Translations under genes and position numbers: made by a program
Shown here: piece by piece, positions 1 to 13,671 of the stretch
Layout: every line of letters begins with the position of its first letter
Numbering within the stretch: the stretch's first letter is position 1
The notes under the pieces: generated by a model
The model's input: the letters and a program-made list of their open reading frames with translations, nothing else
Told to the model about the DNA's origin: nothing
Database searches by the model: none
Source: Tethya wilhelma
Taxonomy: Eukaryota; Porifera; Demospongiae; Tethyida; Tethyidae
Assembly (NCBI GenBank): GCA_964030475.1
Contig: CAXIPT010000013.1
Span: forward strand, 66,867 to 130,866
Direction of reading: 5' to 3'
Length of the DNA: 64,000 bases

Positions 1-297
1 GTGAAACACGAGATGGAGAATGCTCTGGAGTTGAGTGTCAAGTTTCCAGTCAAGATGAAGATTGGATATTCATGGGGAAGACTTGAGAGCTATCCCCTTT
101 GATCTGGTTTCCATTTATGTCCAGCTACACAGCTAAAAGTACTATATCCCTTGTGAATCAAATTCTCACTCTTTGTATGAACCTTGTAAACTTTATAAGT
201 TTTATGTTCAGTGACAGTTCGACCACCATTCACCATATAAATTACTGTACATATTATTATTGTAAATAATCAAAACTATACATATTTCTATTTTGGA

Positions 298-2231
<1,934 letters not shown>

Positions 2232-2380
2232 GACTGATGCATGTATACGAGTGGGAGGGGCTCATACAAAGGGGATTTCCCACCAATTACTAAAGTAACT
2301 CTTACGTAATTCGAATCATTTGAGGACAAGCTGAGAACAGAGAAACTCTTGACACATAATCTACATCCCCAGCAGCCAAA
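2232..2380. promoter_or_regulatory. Divergent promoter between SIRT2 (-) and SFT2 (+)
   Basis: 149 bp separate the two start codons of oppositely oriented genes, so both 5' UTRs and core promoters must share or overlap this interval unless there are unseen upstream exons. No TATA box is obvious. Inference from spacing. Confidence 0.5.
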
Positions 2381-2983
2381 ATGAGCAGCATTATGGATTC
2401 CATAAAATCTACTTTTAGCTCTTCTGGAGAAGCAGAACAGCAGGACGACGATGATAACCTGTTATCCCAGGTAAACTTTTATGCCTGTTCAAATTATGTA
2501 AAGTGGTTGTTCAAGTGATTATGTGATTTACTTGGCATCAAAGGACTTGTTAACATGTCTTCAATTGTATGAGGAACAAGTTGCGAGATCCTACTGCATG
2601 CATGCTAGTCATATACATTGAGTCATATGACTTAGTGTGTTGTATTGTAGCGACCATTAAAAGATGGCTGTGTCCTTTTCTACCCAAACAGAGTTGAATA
2701 TGGCATAAATTTGAACGCAGAATAAGTCTATTGTGGCTATATATCTTCATATTTATTAAAAGCTACAGTGACTAAATTTGAAGAGTGCATGATCTAAATA
2801 TAAAAGAGTATATTCTGTGGATTATGTCGAAGTCAGAGTCAGACACCTTCTTTGAACTTGTCCAGGCTAAAAAGAGTCTGCCAAAGTTGACATTCAAGCA
2901 GAGACTGATTGGGTTCATCATTGCTATCAGTTTAGCAGCTGGATTTTCAATTTTGGTGAGTTTCAACATAAAGAATGCTTTCA

Positions 2984-3043
<60 letters not shown>

Positions 3044-3678
3044 GTAAGTCCCTACTGTATGATGTTTAGTTTGTTACATACAGTACATGTGTGCTCTATT
3101 TAGGGTTGTTGTTTAGGCTTTGTCAACTTGGCTGTATTTGCAGTTTTCTTCACCATCGGTACATTATGTGGACTAGCAAGGTATACAAAATCTATAGTGT
3201 GTGTGTGTATTAATATTTCAGTCAATGAAAGGACTACTCTCAAAATGCCCCCCCCCCCCCNNNNNNNNNNNNNNNNNNNNNNNNNNNNNNNNNNNNNNNN
3301 NNNNNNNNNNNNNNNNNNNNNNNNNNNNNNNNNNNNNNNNNNNNNNNNNNNNNNNNNNNNNNNNNNNNNNNNNNNNNNNNNNNNNNNNNNNNNNNNNNNN
3401 NNNNNNNNNNNNNNNNNNNNNNNNNNNNNNNNNNNNNNNNNNNNNNNNNNNNNNNNNNNNNNNNNNNNNNNNNNNNNNNNNNNNNNNNNNNNNNNNNNNN
3501 NNNNNNNNNNNNNNNNNNNNNNNNNNNNNNNNNNNNNNNNNNNNNNNNNNNNNNNNNNNNNNNNNNNNNNNNNNNNNNNNNNNNNNNNNNNNNNNNNNNN
3601 NNNNNNNNNNNNNNNNNNNNNGTGTGGAGGTGACTGATTGAAATTTATGTGGTTGGGCCAATGTACAGACAAGGACAG

Positions 3679-3740
<62 letters not shown>

Positions 3741-3904
3741 ACACACACAGTACCATCTTCTTGGTGGGCCCAATCGATCAAGCCAAGAAGTTCTACGATC
3801 CTAAGAATCCTATTGGGATGACGATCAAGATAATCTGTGCTGTGACAATACTTGTGATGGTAGTCCTTGTCTTCTGTGCTGCCTTCTGGGTGAGTGGCCA
3901 CACA

Positions 3905-3942
<38 letters not shown>

Positions 3943-4540
3943 ACTTGGTGTGAGTTTCATCATTTCTAAATTGGAACTAAGTCAATCTGTCATGTGATTC
4001 ATATTGCATGCTCATTGTCACAACCTCAGGTGTTTCAAACCGTGTTTGTGTGTCATTAGATTTTTCCCGTGTCAATAATCTAACCCAACACTTGGCTGCT
4101 CATGCAACTACATTTGTATATTGCATGACATTGTTTTGATGCACAAGCTGAATAAAATTTTTAACCCCTTGCCTACTTACTTATGCATCACATGATGCTT
4201 CTCTTTTATATTTTGCAGTGGGGGATACTCGCCCTGTCCATCATCTTCTGTATCATAGAATTTGTGGCAGTCGTAGTGTAAGTCAAAGCTCACTGTTATA
4301 CCATACTGTACGCTAAGATTTTATAATTGCTCTAGTACTGTATATTGCATGGTGTGTGTTTTGATAGTTATTAGACCTTCATGTAAGGTTCAATTCCTGT
4401 GCTATTGTTGTCAGTATTAATGGATACATTCATTCATTACTAAGCGTGGTGTTTCTTCCTCCCTCAGGTATGCCATTACATTGATACCATTTGCAACGTA
4501 AGTTTTTACTACTGCTACTTTTAAGAATATTCACGCTCAA

Positions 4541-4596
<56 letters not shown>

Positions 4597-4905
4597 CTAT
4601 CATTTCTCGTGGTGCAAGAAGTCTAGTTACATAATTGAACTCGTCCAAAAATGGGACAATTACACACATTATGCCTCTAGAACCGATATACTACTAATGA
4701 TAATATTATAACACTTCATGCATAATAAATCTATTAATCTCATAGATGCTAATGTACACATTCCCACAAAGTTTGTGAATTGTTGTGTTTTGTGTGGCGT
4801 TTCTTTAGACTATCAAGTGTGTCTCGTGTCCTTTTCAATAACTGCATGGTCCACAGTTTACTAACTTTAATTGAAAATCAACACAAATTTGTACAATACG
4901 ACTAA
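2381..4905 (+). CDS. SFT2D2: SFT2-family vesicle transport protein (SFT2D-like), seven exons
   Basis: SFT2/Got1-type proteins are small four-helix membrane proteins acting in retrograde transport to the Golgi. Exons: 2381-2470 (MSSIMDSIKS), 2833-2955, 3104-3180, 3751-3889, 4219-4277, 4468-4497 and tentatively 4809-4905. Junction phases agree throughout. Four hydrophobic segments are visible: IGFIIAISLAAGFSIL, GFVNLAVFAVFFTIGTL, TIKIICAVTILVMVVLVFCAAFW and WGILALSIIFCIIEFVAVVV. The family loop STIFLVGPIDQAKKFYDP lies between helices 2 and 3, followed by YAITLIPFA near the C-terminus. The last exon reads on in frame to TAA at 4903-4905 but lacks the usual basic RDAVKKC-type tail, so that end is less certain. 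Intron 3 contains the 361-base assembly gap, and exon 4 is preceded directly by a (CA)n tract ending in the CAG acceptor. Confidence 0.88.
2987..3039. repeat. (TG)n microsatellite in SFT2 intron 2
   Basis: A continuous TG tract of about 53 bp, starting some 30 bp after the exon 2 donor site. Confidence 0.9.
3261..3621. other. Assembly gap (361 N) in SFT2 intron 3
   Basis: A run of N directly after a poly-C stretch. It falls between exons 3 and 4, whose junction still joins in frame, so no coding sequence needs to be missing. Confidence 0.99.
3680..3750. repeat. (CA)n microsatellite ending in the SFT2 exon 4 acceptor
   Basis: A CA tract with two CATA interruptions that ends ...CACACACAG directly against the exon reading STIFLVGP. 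The usual polypyrimidine tract is replaced by CA repeats. A further CA tract follows the same exon at 3900-3940 and another lies at 4545-4593. Confidence 0.88.
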
Positions 4906-4910
4906 CAATT

Positions 4911-5192
4911 ATTATACTCCACACTTCCAAAGGCTGCACAAAAAAACATTGGATTTCAATCACAAAGACAATATATAGTGCATGATAACAATGTACATTG
5001 TGTGCTATGGACTATTGGAACATGCATGCAGATCAAACTATGGGCGTACAGTAAGAAGGAATAATATAAAAGAACAGCAACAAAAAACTAAGTTGTATTA
5101 AATATGTAGGAGTAACAATATGACTAAAGCATTAATCTTGGCAAAAGAGACGTGTGCATGGAAAGTGTCTGGCCAAGAAGGAAGACCTAGTG
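4911..5192. other. Intergenic/3' flank between convergent SFT2 and LolA-like genes
   Basis: AT-rich sequence with no open frame of note. It lies between the end of the SFT2 gene (+) and the stop codon of the membrane-protein gene (-) and presumably holds both 3' UTRs. Confidence 0.5.
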
Positions 5193-5867
5193 CTAGTTCA
5201 CCACCACATCGTCCTCATTATCCTGACGCTTGTACTTGACTGGATCGATGTTTCTCGTAGATCCAGACCTCAAGCATTTGATCACACAACAGCAGAGTAG
5301 CATTGCCAGGATTCCTATAAGCATCCCTCCAAAGAACAACCCTATTGCGATCCCGGCCACAACACCATCGGTGAGCTTGAATCGCGTGGTGAAGTTCTCG
5401 GTGCAATTCTTAGGACACGTGCTGTTGGCCATGGGAACGGTCACATTGCAAGACCCATTTCTCCCCCGTCCAAAGTGGAAGAGGAACGGGCTCACGGTGA
5501 GGTTGGGTCCGAGGGTGAGGGACACGGGGAGTTTCGAATTTGTGGTGTTCTGGGTGAGGTTTCGGATGAGGTCGAAGGCACGGTCGGCTGTGACGTTGGT
5601 CGCCTTGTCTATGGTGGCTACGCTTGTGAGGTTGTAGAGGCGAGTGCCGACAAAGACATGGGAGGAGTTCTCACCTCGTACCTGTAGGGAGCAAAAACTG
5701 GTCAAACAGGTTTCAGGATCAGGTCTGACAAGTAAGACTAGCCAAAATAGAGAACGAGATCATGATAGCTAGTGCTTTTACTATCTCAAAGTATTTTATG
5801 TAGCAGTACATAGTACACATGTAAAACATAATCACATAATTCATTCCGAACAGGATAAAAACTTTTC

Positions 5868-5946
<79 letters not shown>

Positions 5947-8060
5947 NCAGTCAGATTAGAGATGGCCATTCTCACATTGGTCCTCAGCAGTCCATAGTCC
6001 AAGTCCTCCTTGTGACCAGGAATAGCAAGCAAGAGAAAGTGATAATCATCAGCTCCGTAACAGGTCGCCACATCGAAAGCATCGTAAGGAGGTTCATTCA
6101 CAGAGAAGTCAAATACATCAATTACTTGTGAAACATTGTTTGTGGTAGTTGTATTGTCAGTACGGTTCATGTACGTGAAGGTGCCACTGATTTTGAACCT
6201 CACAGGAACAGGGTCAGTCGCCTGGGAGAAGCCTGAGATGTAGGTGGTGCCAGGTCGAGTGAAAAAGAGCTCATATACGATATTAGTGCCATTGCCAGTT
6301 GGAAACTGTTCAAAGTCACGAACAGAGATCCAGGAATCCACCTCCATGCCACGTACGGTCGTGACTCCCTCGTAGGAGTAGTTGAATTCACTTCCACGGA
6401 GGAAGAATCGATTAGGATTAACCAATTGAGGGGCTCCCCCTTGGTCGTCATCAATGTCAAATCTCACGAATGGTGACTCTGATAAATTTTGGATTTGACA
6501 TCCTAAGATGTTGTTGTTCAAAGAGTACTCGACACCAATGCCAAAATCATGGACGATAGAAACAGGTCCTGGATTCCCACCTTGTCTTCCATCATAGTAG
6601 GTATCAATTCTGAGCAGCTTGTGGTTGAAGTCATAGGTCTCCTGCACATGTGACACACAATCATGCAGAGTTTATGCATTATTGCATCATTAATCATTAT
6701 GAATAATATTGTTATTGGCAACTGTAGTTCCCAATTCTACAATGAATGGTGATGAGTTGTAATCTTAGTGCAGATAAGACTACACACATCAAGCTAGCTA
6801 TTGATAGTACCTAGATAGTACTTCCCATATCACTGGACAATAGTTAATGCTACTTCTACATGCATGTAGCTATAATACACTGTCTGTGGTAGTATAGAAT
6901 TGCAGGCTATTCACAGAAGCACTCAAGTTACATTTATCATGGGAGTTGGGTACATTCACACACAAGTAAACTGTGTATCTTTTGGAAAGTAAACTAAAAC
7001 AAAAACATCAGTCACTTACTAAGAAGTACTGTAGCTAGTTCTTACCGTGAAAATGACTCCTAGTACTAGGATAACAAAACACAATAGCCCCCTCCCCCAC
7101 ACACATACAATTATACGACATGTGAAACAGTGGGAGTCTAGAAATGCCACCACAATTAGTTTTACTATCATTTATTCACAACATACTTTTACTCACCCTA
7201 AAAGCAGTCACTCGGTTGGGGGTGTAATCACTAACAAATTCTGCAGAAAGAGTGAAAAACTTTGGAATCTCAGGCACAGGAAGACCTTCACTACGTCCTA
7301 TACAACGCAGACCGTTTGGCACAGCAAACACATCATCGGGAACAGACTCGGGACCAGATTTAAAGTTGTAGAAGTTGTACATGTGGACATAGTTTGTCAG
7401 GCCTGAATCCCTGAGGCGCGAAGCTGTGAGAACAAACTGTACAGGCACCATATCGTCATCGTCATCAAAGTTGTCCGATTCTCCGTTGTAGTTGTAAGAA
7501 CGAGGGACAAAGTAGTAGTCCACAGTGTAGGAGTTGTTAGGAACAGAGTTACATGCTTGCCATTGTACGACGGGTATTCCTCTTATTGTGCTCTCTCCGA
7601 TATATCTCACACGGGTATCGTCACTGATGGACTCTATGAACCTGACGGGCGATCCGATGTGAAGGGTGCCATTGATCTCTTGAACTCCAAACGTAAGATT
7701 TGTGAAGCGAGAAGTCACGGGATCAAACACAGAACACTCTCTGCCTCTTCGTCGGTCGGGAATCAGGTACACCTCTTCAAGGTTGTAGTCGTAAATGGTC
7801 ATAAAATCTGTACCATTAAATCTTGCATCAAATCGTCCACGATTTCCAACATCATCAAAATATTCAGTTGCAACTATTGTAAAGTTTCGGCTACCCAGCA
7901 CAGCTTCGATGCTGAATGAAAACTGGGGAGGGAAGTCTGGAAGGGGTGGATTGACACTGCTAGGATCAGAGTAGTCACTGGGATCACAGATTGGCATGTA
8001 ATCCTGTGCTGATGAGAGGTGGACAGCACACAGTAGAGCCAGTAACAAACAGCTCCTCAT
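5193..8060 (-). CDS. Two-repeat, N-glycosylated type I membrane protein, possibly LolA-like; three coding exons
   Basis: Function unknown. Exons 7197-8060, 5949-6641 and 5193-5681 join at phase 0 to give about 681 residues. The protein starts MRSCLLLALLCAVHLSSAQ, a clear signal peptide. Two consecutive ectodomain repeats of about 230-280 residues follow, each with a beta-rich pattern: a recurring RFDA/VRFDI strand, an IRGIPVVQW / VRGMEVDSW element and a PVPVRF / MVPVQF strand. A region rich in N-x-S/T sequons comes next, then one transmembrane helix (GVVAGIAIGLFFGGMLIGILAMLLCCC) and a short cytosolic tail ending DDVVVN. The layout recalls metazoan LolA-like-domain proteins, but I assign that family only tentatively. 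A 5' UTR exon seems to exist upstream: acceptor near 8071 and donor near 8186. Intron 2 is bounded at its donor by a (GT)n tract carrying an N at 5947, so the exact donor is ambiguous. Confidence 0.75.
5874..5946. repeat. (CA)n microsatellite abutting a splice donor
   Basis: A CA tract of about 73 bp, read as (TG)n on the gene strand, immediately after the exon ending ...AISNLT. The N at 5947 sits exactly at the donor dinucleotide. Confidence 0.88.
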
Positions 8061-8186
8061 GGCGGTTTTCCTGTAAAAACGTTCAAATGCATGATCCAAA
8101 ACAAATTACTTTACATGTTTCACAAGGTTTGGACGATCCGCTAGCCGCAGAAAATGTTGCTACAATATTTATTGGACAATAACTTA

Positions 8187-8588
8187 CTTGGGTTGCAACG
8201 GATTCTTTGTCCAGTGATGCTAAAAGCGCAAAAGAATGCAACTGACTGTCTATTGTAGTTACACGGTGCAGATATCCCTTACATGTGCAACGGCAGCTAG
8301 TTAATTAAAAACCGAATCATAAATCATGCACCGCACATGTGACTTCGGAATTCCCCTTGAGAGGTCAAAGTTCGTAGATATATTCGCGAAAATGCGCGTT
8401 ATTTTTATGGAAATCATTAGTAGTGCGACCCCACCCACTTCTCACTACCCGGAAGTAGTCAAAATCGAACAGAGAAGAGGCAAAAGAGGGTGGAAACTAG
8501 CAAAACTTTGAAGAAAACACCAAGATTTAAAAGTTCTGCCTTTCTTCTGGTTCCATTTTACAGTATTGTCGCCTAAAATTCAAGATAG
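8187..8588. promoter_or_regulatory. Divergent promoter/5' UTR region, membrane protein (-) and POU gene (+)
   Basis: About 400 bp between the apparent 5' UTR donor of the minus-strand gene (near 8186) and the apparent 5' UTR donor of the POU gene (GTAAGA at 8589). Both transcription starts should lie here. Inference from splice-like sites and gene orientation. Confidence 0.4.
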
Positions 8589-8841
8589 GTAAGAGGGTGT
8601 GTACGTGAGTGGTCTTTATTTAGCATTGCGTAGGGGAGTTGAGTGTCTTCCCTCATGTTTTATGTATGAGCTATTGAGTTATTCATCGGTCGTAAAAATG
8701 TATGTCGTTTTGCAGCAACACAACTTTACAACGTGACACCTGACGGTCTGTGAGTAGAGTACTTTTGAGCACAGTTTTAAGTTGCTAAAAGTTGTGTTCT
8801 AAACTCTTTTTTTTGAAACTGACAAAGAACTACAAGAAACC

Positions 8842-9870
8842 ATGATGAATCCGGAATACCACCAGCAAGCAGCAACAGTGAACTACACAACAATGAGCGT
8901 ACCACCGCCCCTTCAGTCGCCGACACAAATAACGAGCCCTCTGCAAAGTCCGACCAACATCATTCCTCCAAGGAGCACCTTGCCAAACAGCCCTGCATTG
9001 GCCAACTCGCCCACAATCCACTATGGAGCTGTCGGAGCAGTGTCCAGTCACAATTCTTCTATTCCTCCACTTGCTCTGCATGCTGTCATTCGACCTAACA
9101 TTCCTCTGCAGCCTCCACCTCAAAGTCGCATCCCTCATATCCCTGCTCCTCTTAGGATCATTCCAACATCAAACAGCAATGGAGACATGAGATCTCCAAA
9201 CGGACACCATTCTCCGATGGTGAGCAACTTTCCAACGTCTCCAGCCGGCTACCATCCAGTGATCCAAAGTCCCCACGCTCACAGGACCATTCCGCAAGGC
9301 CAGCACCCAGATCCCGATTCGCAAGAGGTGAAGGAGCTCGAAGAGTTTGCGCACACTTTCAAAATGCGAAGAGTCAAGCTCGGCTACACTCAAACAAACG
9401 TAGGACATGCATTGGGAGAGGTGCACGGGACAGACTTCAGCCAAACGACCATTTGTAGATTCGAAAATCTCCAGTTGAGCTACAAGAATGCTCAAAAGTT
9501 GAAACCCATTCTCGAGAAGTGGTTGGAGGAAGCCGAAAAGAGTGGAGTGCAACATCGCGAGGAGGAGCAGTCACCGGAGCGTAGGAGAAAAAGGCGTACC
9601 TCCATCGGTGTGGGAGCTAAAGAGACTTTAGAACGTCACTTTTTAACACAGCCCAAACCAAGCTCCAGCGACACCAACAAGGTTGCCGATCATCTCAATC
9701 TCGACAAAGAAGTAGTTCGCGTCTGGTTTTGCAACCGTAGGCAACGGGAGAAGAGGGTTCGTAACTCCATCGGTAGTCCGGTGAAGGACGAGAATGGTAG
9801 TGGGAGTCCTACCACTCCCACAGCTCCTGGGCCCGGGCCCCTCATGCCACCACCACCAAACCCTCAGTAG
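8842..9870 (+). CDS. POU1F1: Class I POU-domain transcription factor (Pit-1-like), intronless coding region
   Basis: A sequence-specific nuclear transcription factor of 342 residues. Residues 1-155 are a Pro/Ser/Asn-rich low-complexity region with repeated SPxxSP-type motifs. The POU-specific domain spans about 163-235: [19 protein letters not shown], then [19 protein letters not shown] and [14 protein letters not shown] basic linker RRRKRRT opens the POU homeodomain (about 250-310), whose third helix reads [16 protein letters not shown]. The [11 protein letters not shown] and [10 protein letters not shown] signatures and the short linker fit POU class I better than classes II-VI. The start is the first ATG (MMNPEY). 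A 5' UTR intron is likely: donor GTAAGA at 8589, acceptor TGCAG at 8711-8715. The lack of an intron inside the POU region is notable. An AT-rich 3' UTR follows, and TTAAA/ATTAAA-type sites occur near 10470-10485. Confidence 0.93.
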   Translation: MMNPEYHQQAATVNYTTMSVPPPLQSPTQITSPLQSPTNIIPPRSTLPNSPALANSPTIHYGAVGAVSSHNSSIPPLALHAVIRPNIPLQPPPQSRIPHIPAPLRIIPTSNSNGDMRSPNGHHSPMVSNFPTSPAGYHPVIQSPHAHRTIPQGQHPDPDSQEVKELEEFAHTFKMRRVKLGYTQTNVGHALGEVHGTDFSQTTICRFENLQLSYKNAQKLKPILEKWLEEAEKSGVQHREEEQSPERRRKRRTSIGVGAKETLERHFLTQPKPSSSDTNKVADHLNLDKEVVRVWFCNRRQREKRVRNSIGSPVKDENGSGSPTTPTAPGPGPLMPPPPNPQ

Positions 9871-11086
9871 TCGTTTTGAGAAGAAAACACGAAAGTTTTT
9901 TTTTTCATCTTTTGTGACGGCAAAAAACAACCTTCAATCTATTTACATGTATGTGTGCACGAAGGAGCGTATGTTATTGTCTTTCTAGTGTGTGTGTTAT
10001 TGTTACTTCACTATTGTTATAACCAGCTAGTAAGCTTTTAATACTTGGACTTTTTTGTGTGTGGTAAATTTTTTCCTCTTGATTGCTGTATCTATTGTAA
10101 AATTAATGTCGTGGTGTTCAAACTCTGCACTTTGCTTGACTTCAAGACTTTACATTTCATTTAATACTATTGCTGACTGATTTTCTTACCTTTGTTCACT
10201 GGTTTGGTGCAATTTCTGTATGCTATTGTTATATACTACCCTGTTATTCTGCTGTTTGTAATGCTTTGTACAATACTGTTTTGGCACTGGTGATATATAT
10301 GTGTAATTCTTCACGACGAAAAATTCCTATTTTATTTGTGATTGAGTATGCTAGTTTTTGTATTTATTTACATTTGTAAAAGTATACGTATGCTTATCCA
10401 TTTACCCCCAAAAACCGTTAATTTTACTCTTTTTTTTTAACACCATAATTATTATTATGAAATTTGATTGACGGAATTAAACCTGTCAATGCAGCATGTG
10501 TGTGTGTGTGCCTGCAATAATTATTTCAGCTGACTTAGTGTGATAAAGAACCACAGAAAGTGCCTCCAATAAATTATTCAACTCACAATCATGCATGCAA
10601 TGAGGCATTTCATACATTGACCCAAGTACTTCGTAAATATTTAACATTTTTAGACCACATGGTGGAATAATTATCCAGGAACCTCTTGAAATCAAAAGTC
10701 AGCACTCATACCACTTTACTACTCATTATCAGGCTTGCACCCTCCCCTACAAAGCGTTGCTATGAAGTACAGCTGGCTCTCAGAGGATATGCTAAATGCA
10801 CATATCAAGAGGTGGATGCTGAGGTGGCTTTCTACCAATCTCCTGAAGCATTCCAAGTACAAACAAACAGTATATGCTTGACTTGCTCTAGTGCAGGTCA
10901 GTTGTAGAGGTACAATGAATCTCATTCATTTCTTGATTTCTTTTAGACACAGCTGCTTGAATAAATTAATCAAACAAAGAGGGAAAAAATTTGCCATTGC
11001 TAGACTAGAGACAGTGGCATGAATACATTTACTCACATAAATTACGCATATAAAATTGATGATTATTTTGCATAATTACACCCTAT

Positions 11087-11260
11087 TCACAAAGTTCTTG
11101 TAGCTAAGGATAAAACATTGGTCACACACTGTGTGATTGACATTTCTAGAGGTGATGATGAGTTAGCTAAAAGCAGCTCTTCAAGAGTTTTGAAACGTTT
11201 GAGAAATGTTTCCAGATCAGGTGAAGCCTTTACAGCCAGTTTAACCTCATCTTCAGCTTC
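11087..11260 (-). CDS. Possible terminal coding exon of an unrecognised gene
   Basis: Behind a good acceptor (CTGTAG at 11261-11266) an open frame of 57 codons runs to TGA. It begins EAEDEVKLAVKASPDLETFL and ends in a helix-like stretch. Codon use and amphipathic periodicity look protein-like, and the 5' end coincides with the acceptor. No family recognised. Upstream exons were not identified, though the exon pair at 12050-12636 lies on the same strand. It could also be the remnant of a decayed gene. Confidence 0.35.
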   Translation of the reverse strand, partial: EAEDEVKLAVKASPDLETFLKRFKTLEELLLANSSSPLEMSITQCVTNVLSLATRTL

Positions 11261-11614
11261 CTACAGTAATACAATTTCGACAAAAAAATATTTATAAGCC
11301 GCGAGATTCACAAATTGTTGCACAGTTACTTGTAGCTCTAAATATAGAAGAAATGCAACCCCAGTGAATGTCTTCCCATTGTCAGTACAGATAATGACCC
11401 ATTAGAGGTTCAATAATTTTATTTGGGAATATAACTTTCACAACATAATTCCATTATGGCATGTAACACTTTAGATGCATACAAGCAATGGTTGCTGTAC
11501 ATGTGACAACATCTATGAGCAAATGCAGCTGTGTGGTGAGCTCAAGTGGATGTCATTCTGATCATCACACAAACATTGTGGACACATATGAAAATTTGCG
11601 AGCGTGCATATGTT

Positions 11615-11687
<73 letters not shown>

Positions 11688-12049
11688 ACACACATAGAGA
11701 GAGAGGTAGAGCACACACACACACACATTATACACATGCTTATGCAGACAAAATTAATGTTGCTTGCACCATACATACATAACCCAGTGATCTACAAATG
11801 AATGGTTAATGGTGTTGTTGGTATGAAAGTGGGCGGATATGAGGGGCCACAACTGAAACAGTCTGGCTGGCCAACCCACAAAGAGACAGATAAAGGAAAC
11901 AGATAACACAGAGCAGAGCATTTCACTGCAAGTATGACTGCACAAGCGTGTAGATATTATTTTGTGCTTTAATTTGGCCCTCAATGAACAACAAAAAAGC
12001 TCTGCAATAATAGAAGTTAAAGTGTACTAAATGTACACACAAAATAGAA

Positions 12050-12311
12050 TCAGTCGTCACCATTGAGTGCTCTTTTCCATGTTTTACTCTCATACACACA
12101 CCTACAGTGGGAGTGGTAGAGAAGATTAATCTGTGTACTCATACATAATGCAAGAAGATTGCAGTCTGCAGGAGATGAGGGTCTATGGAGCAGCTATAGC
12201 CTGATCTGTAGGAGTCAATGCCATTAAGGGTAATTTTCACATGAATAAATTCATTAGGTAAACATTTACATAAGCCCAGTGCCACCTTGCATAAGAAGCT
12301 ACACACACGTG

Positions 12312-12343
<32 letters not shown>

Positions 12344-12636
12344 ATTCTATGGCAAAAGAATGGTGAACCTAGTTTGCATTCAACTATGAAGTAAGATTAA
12401 GGAATCTCACCAATTTAATTATACGTACAATTCAGCAAATTCTTTTACTCTTGGTGACCCAATAAGCTATTGGTGTGATCACTTGGTTTGCATATTTTTG
12501 TTTGCAAGTGTGAGTGTGTGTGTGTGTGTGTGTGGGTGAGAGTGAACAAGGTGGGCTGGTCTTATCACAATGATTCAGTAACAACAAATATTCACCCATA
12601 GGCTCCACTTGTATCTCTTAGCTGAGCCTGCTGTTT
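12050..12636 (-). CDS. Possible 3' end of an unrecognised gene (two exons)
   Basis: Exon 12596-12636 (KQQAQLRDTSGAYG, acceptor TTTTTTGCTTCTATTGAG, donor GTGAAT) and exon 12050-12101 (acceptor CCACTGTAG) join in frame at phase 2. The joined reading continues CVYESKTWKRALNGDD to TGA. The agreement of phase at both sites is the main support; the exons are too short for a family call. Confidence 0.3.
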
Positions 12637-13630
12637 CTCAATAGAAGCAAAAAACTAAAATTAGACCAAGTTTTACATATGCAACACCGAATCAGCTGTT
12701 AAAACAACTCAGAATACTAATGTGTGTGTAAATCTGTTCAAGACGCTATGAAATTGCCTCTGTAAAATGTGTCAACAGCATGAATCACCTATTCTAAGGT
12801 CATAAATTTTTTTCTATTATGCAGTACGTGAGAAATGGCACTTCTCGGAATAATTCATGCCATAGCACTATACATGGTCTGATATAGATGCTGCCACTAG
12901 GCTAAACATATTGGGCACACTTGTCAGTCACGAGTTTCATAGGGGGTCCTAAATGAATACACTTATTTGATGTTTTGATATGACTATCATAATAGAAAAT
13001 GTAATATTTAGCACTACACTATTTTGTTGATGTATCAACAAAGCACAAGTAGAAAAAGAAATTACAGTTTTATGACAAAAATGATAGAAGTGGATGCTTC
13101 AATATTGAATTTCAAGTTGAGTATTTCTGTCAACACACAACAACAACAACAACAGTTGTTTGTTTGTTGTAAAGGTCTTTCCTAGCTACACATCACAGAG
13201 AAGTAATGAATTCATCAGCCAATGAATAAACAATGAATTTGCAAACAACAGCTCGCAGGTAGGCAAAACTTGAATCTGATGAATTAAAATTGGTCTGCGT
13301 TGCTAGGCAACAAACAATGGAATGCTGATAGAAAAGAGGGGTGTGTATTGAGAGGGGTGTGTCAGTGTGGTACTACACGTGCAATGGGCGAACCGGATTG
13401 GTCAATGGAGGTATGTGGCAAGTTCCACTGAGATTAGTGGCTCATGAATAAACAACAAAGATAAGAGGTTTTATGCATGAGAAACCTGCACACGTGAAGG
13501 GTATCAGGGGTATGGGGTGCCCTACTGTACACAATGGATGGAGACACACCTGGCTGGGACATTCCAGGCTATTTATAGAACCGAGTTCTAATATAACTGG
13601 CAGTAACAGGAGACAGTATGCAATGGACAC

Positions 13631-13671
<41 letters not shown>

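Noticed and set aside
3100..3937. Long minus-strand frames spanning the N gap
   Set aside because: Open only because N codons are not stops; composed of X and CV repeats, and overlapped by the SFT2 gene.
7176..8099. Upstream start MDHAFERFYRKTA for the membrane protein
   Set aside because: An acceptor-like TTTTACAG lies between it and MRSCLL, and only the latter start gives a proper signal peptide.
11488..11801. Overlapping frames rich in THTHTH or CVCVCV
   Set aside because: They are translations of CA/GT microsatellites, not proteins.
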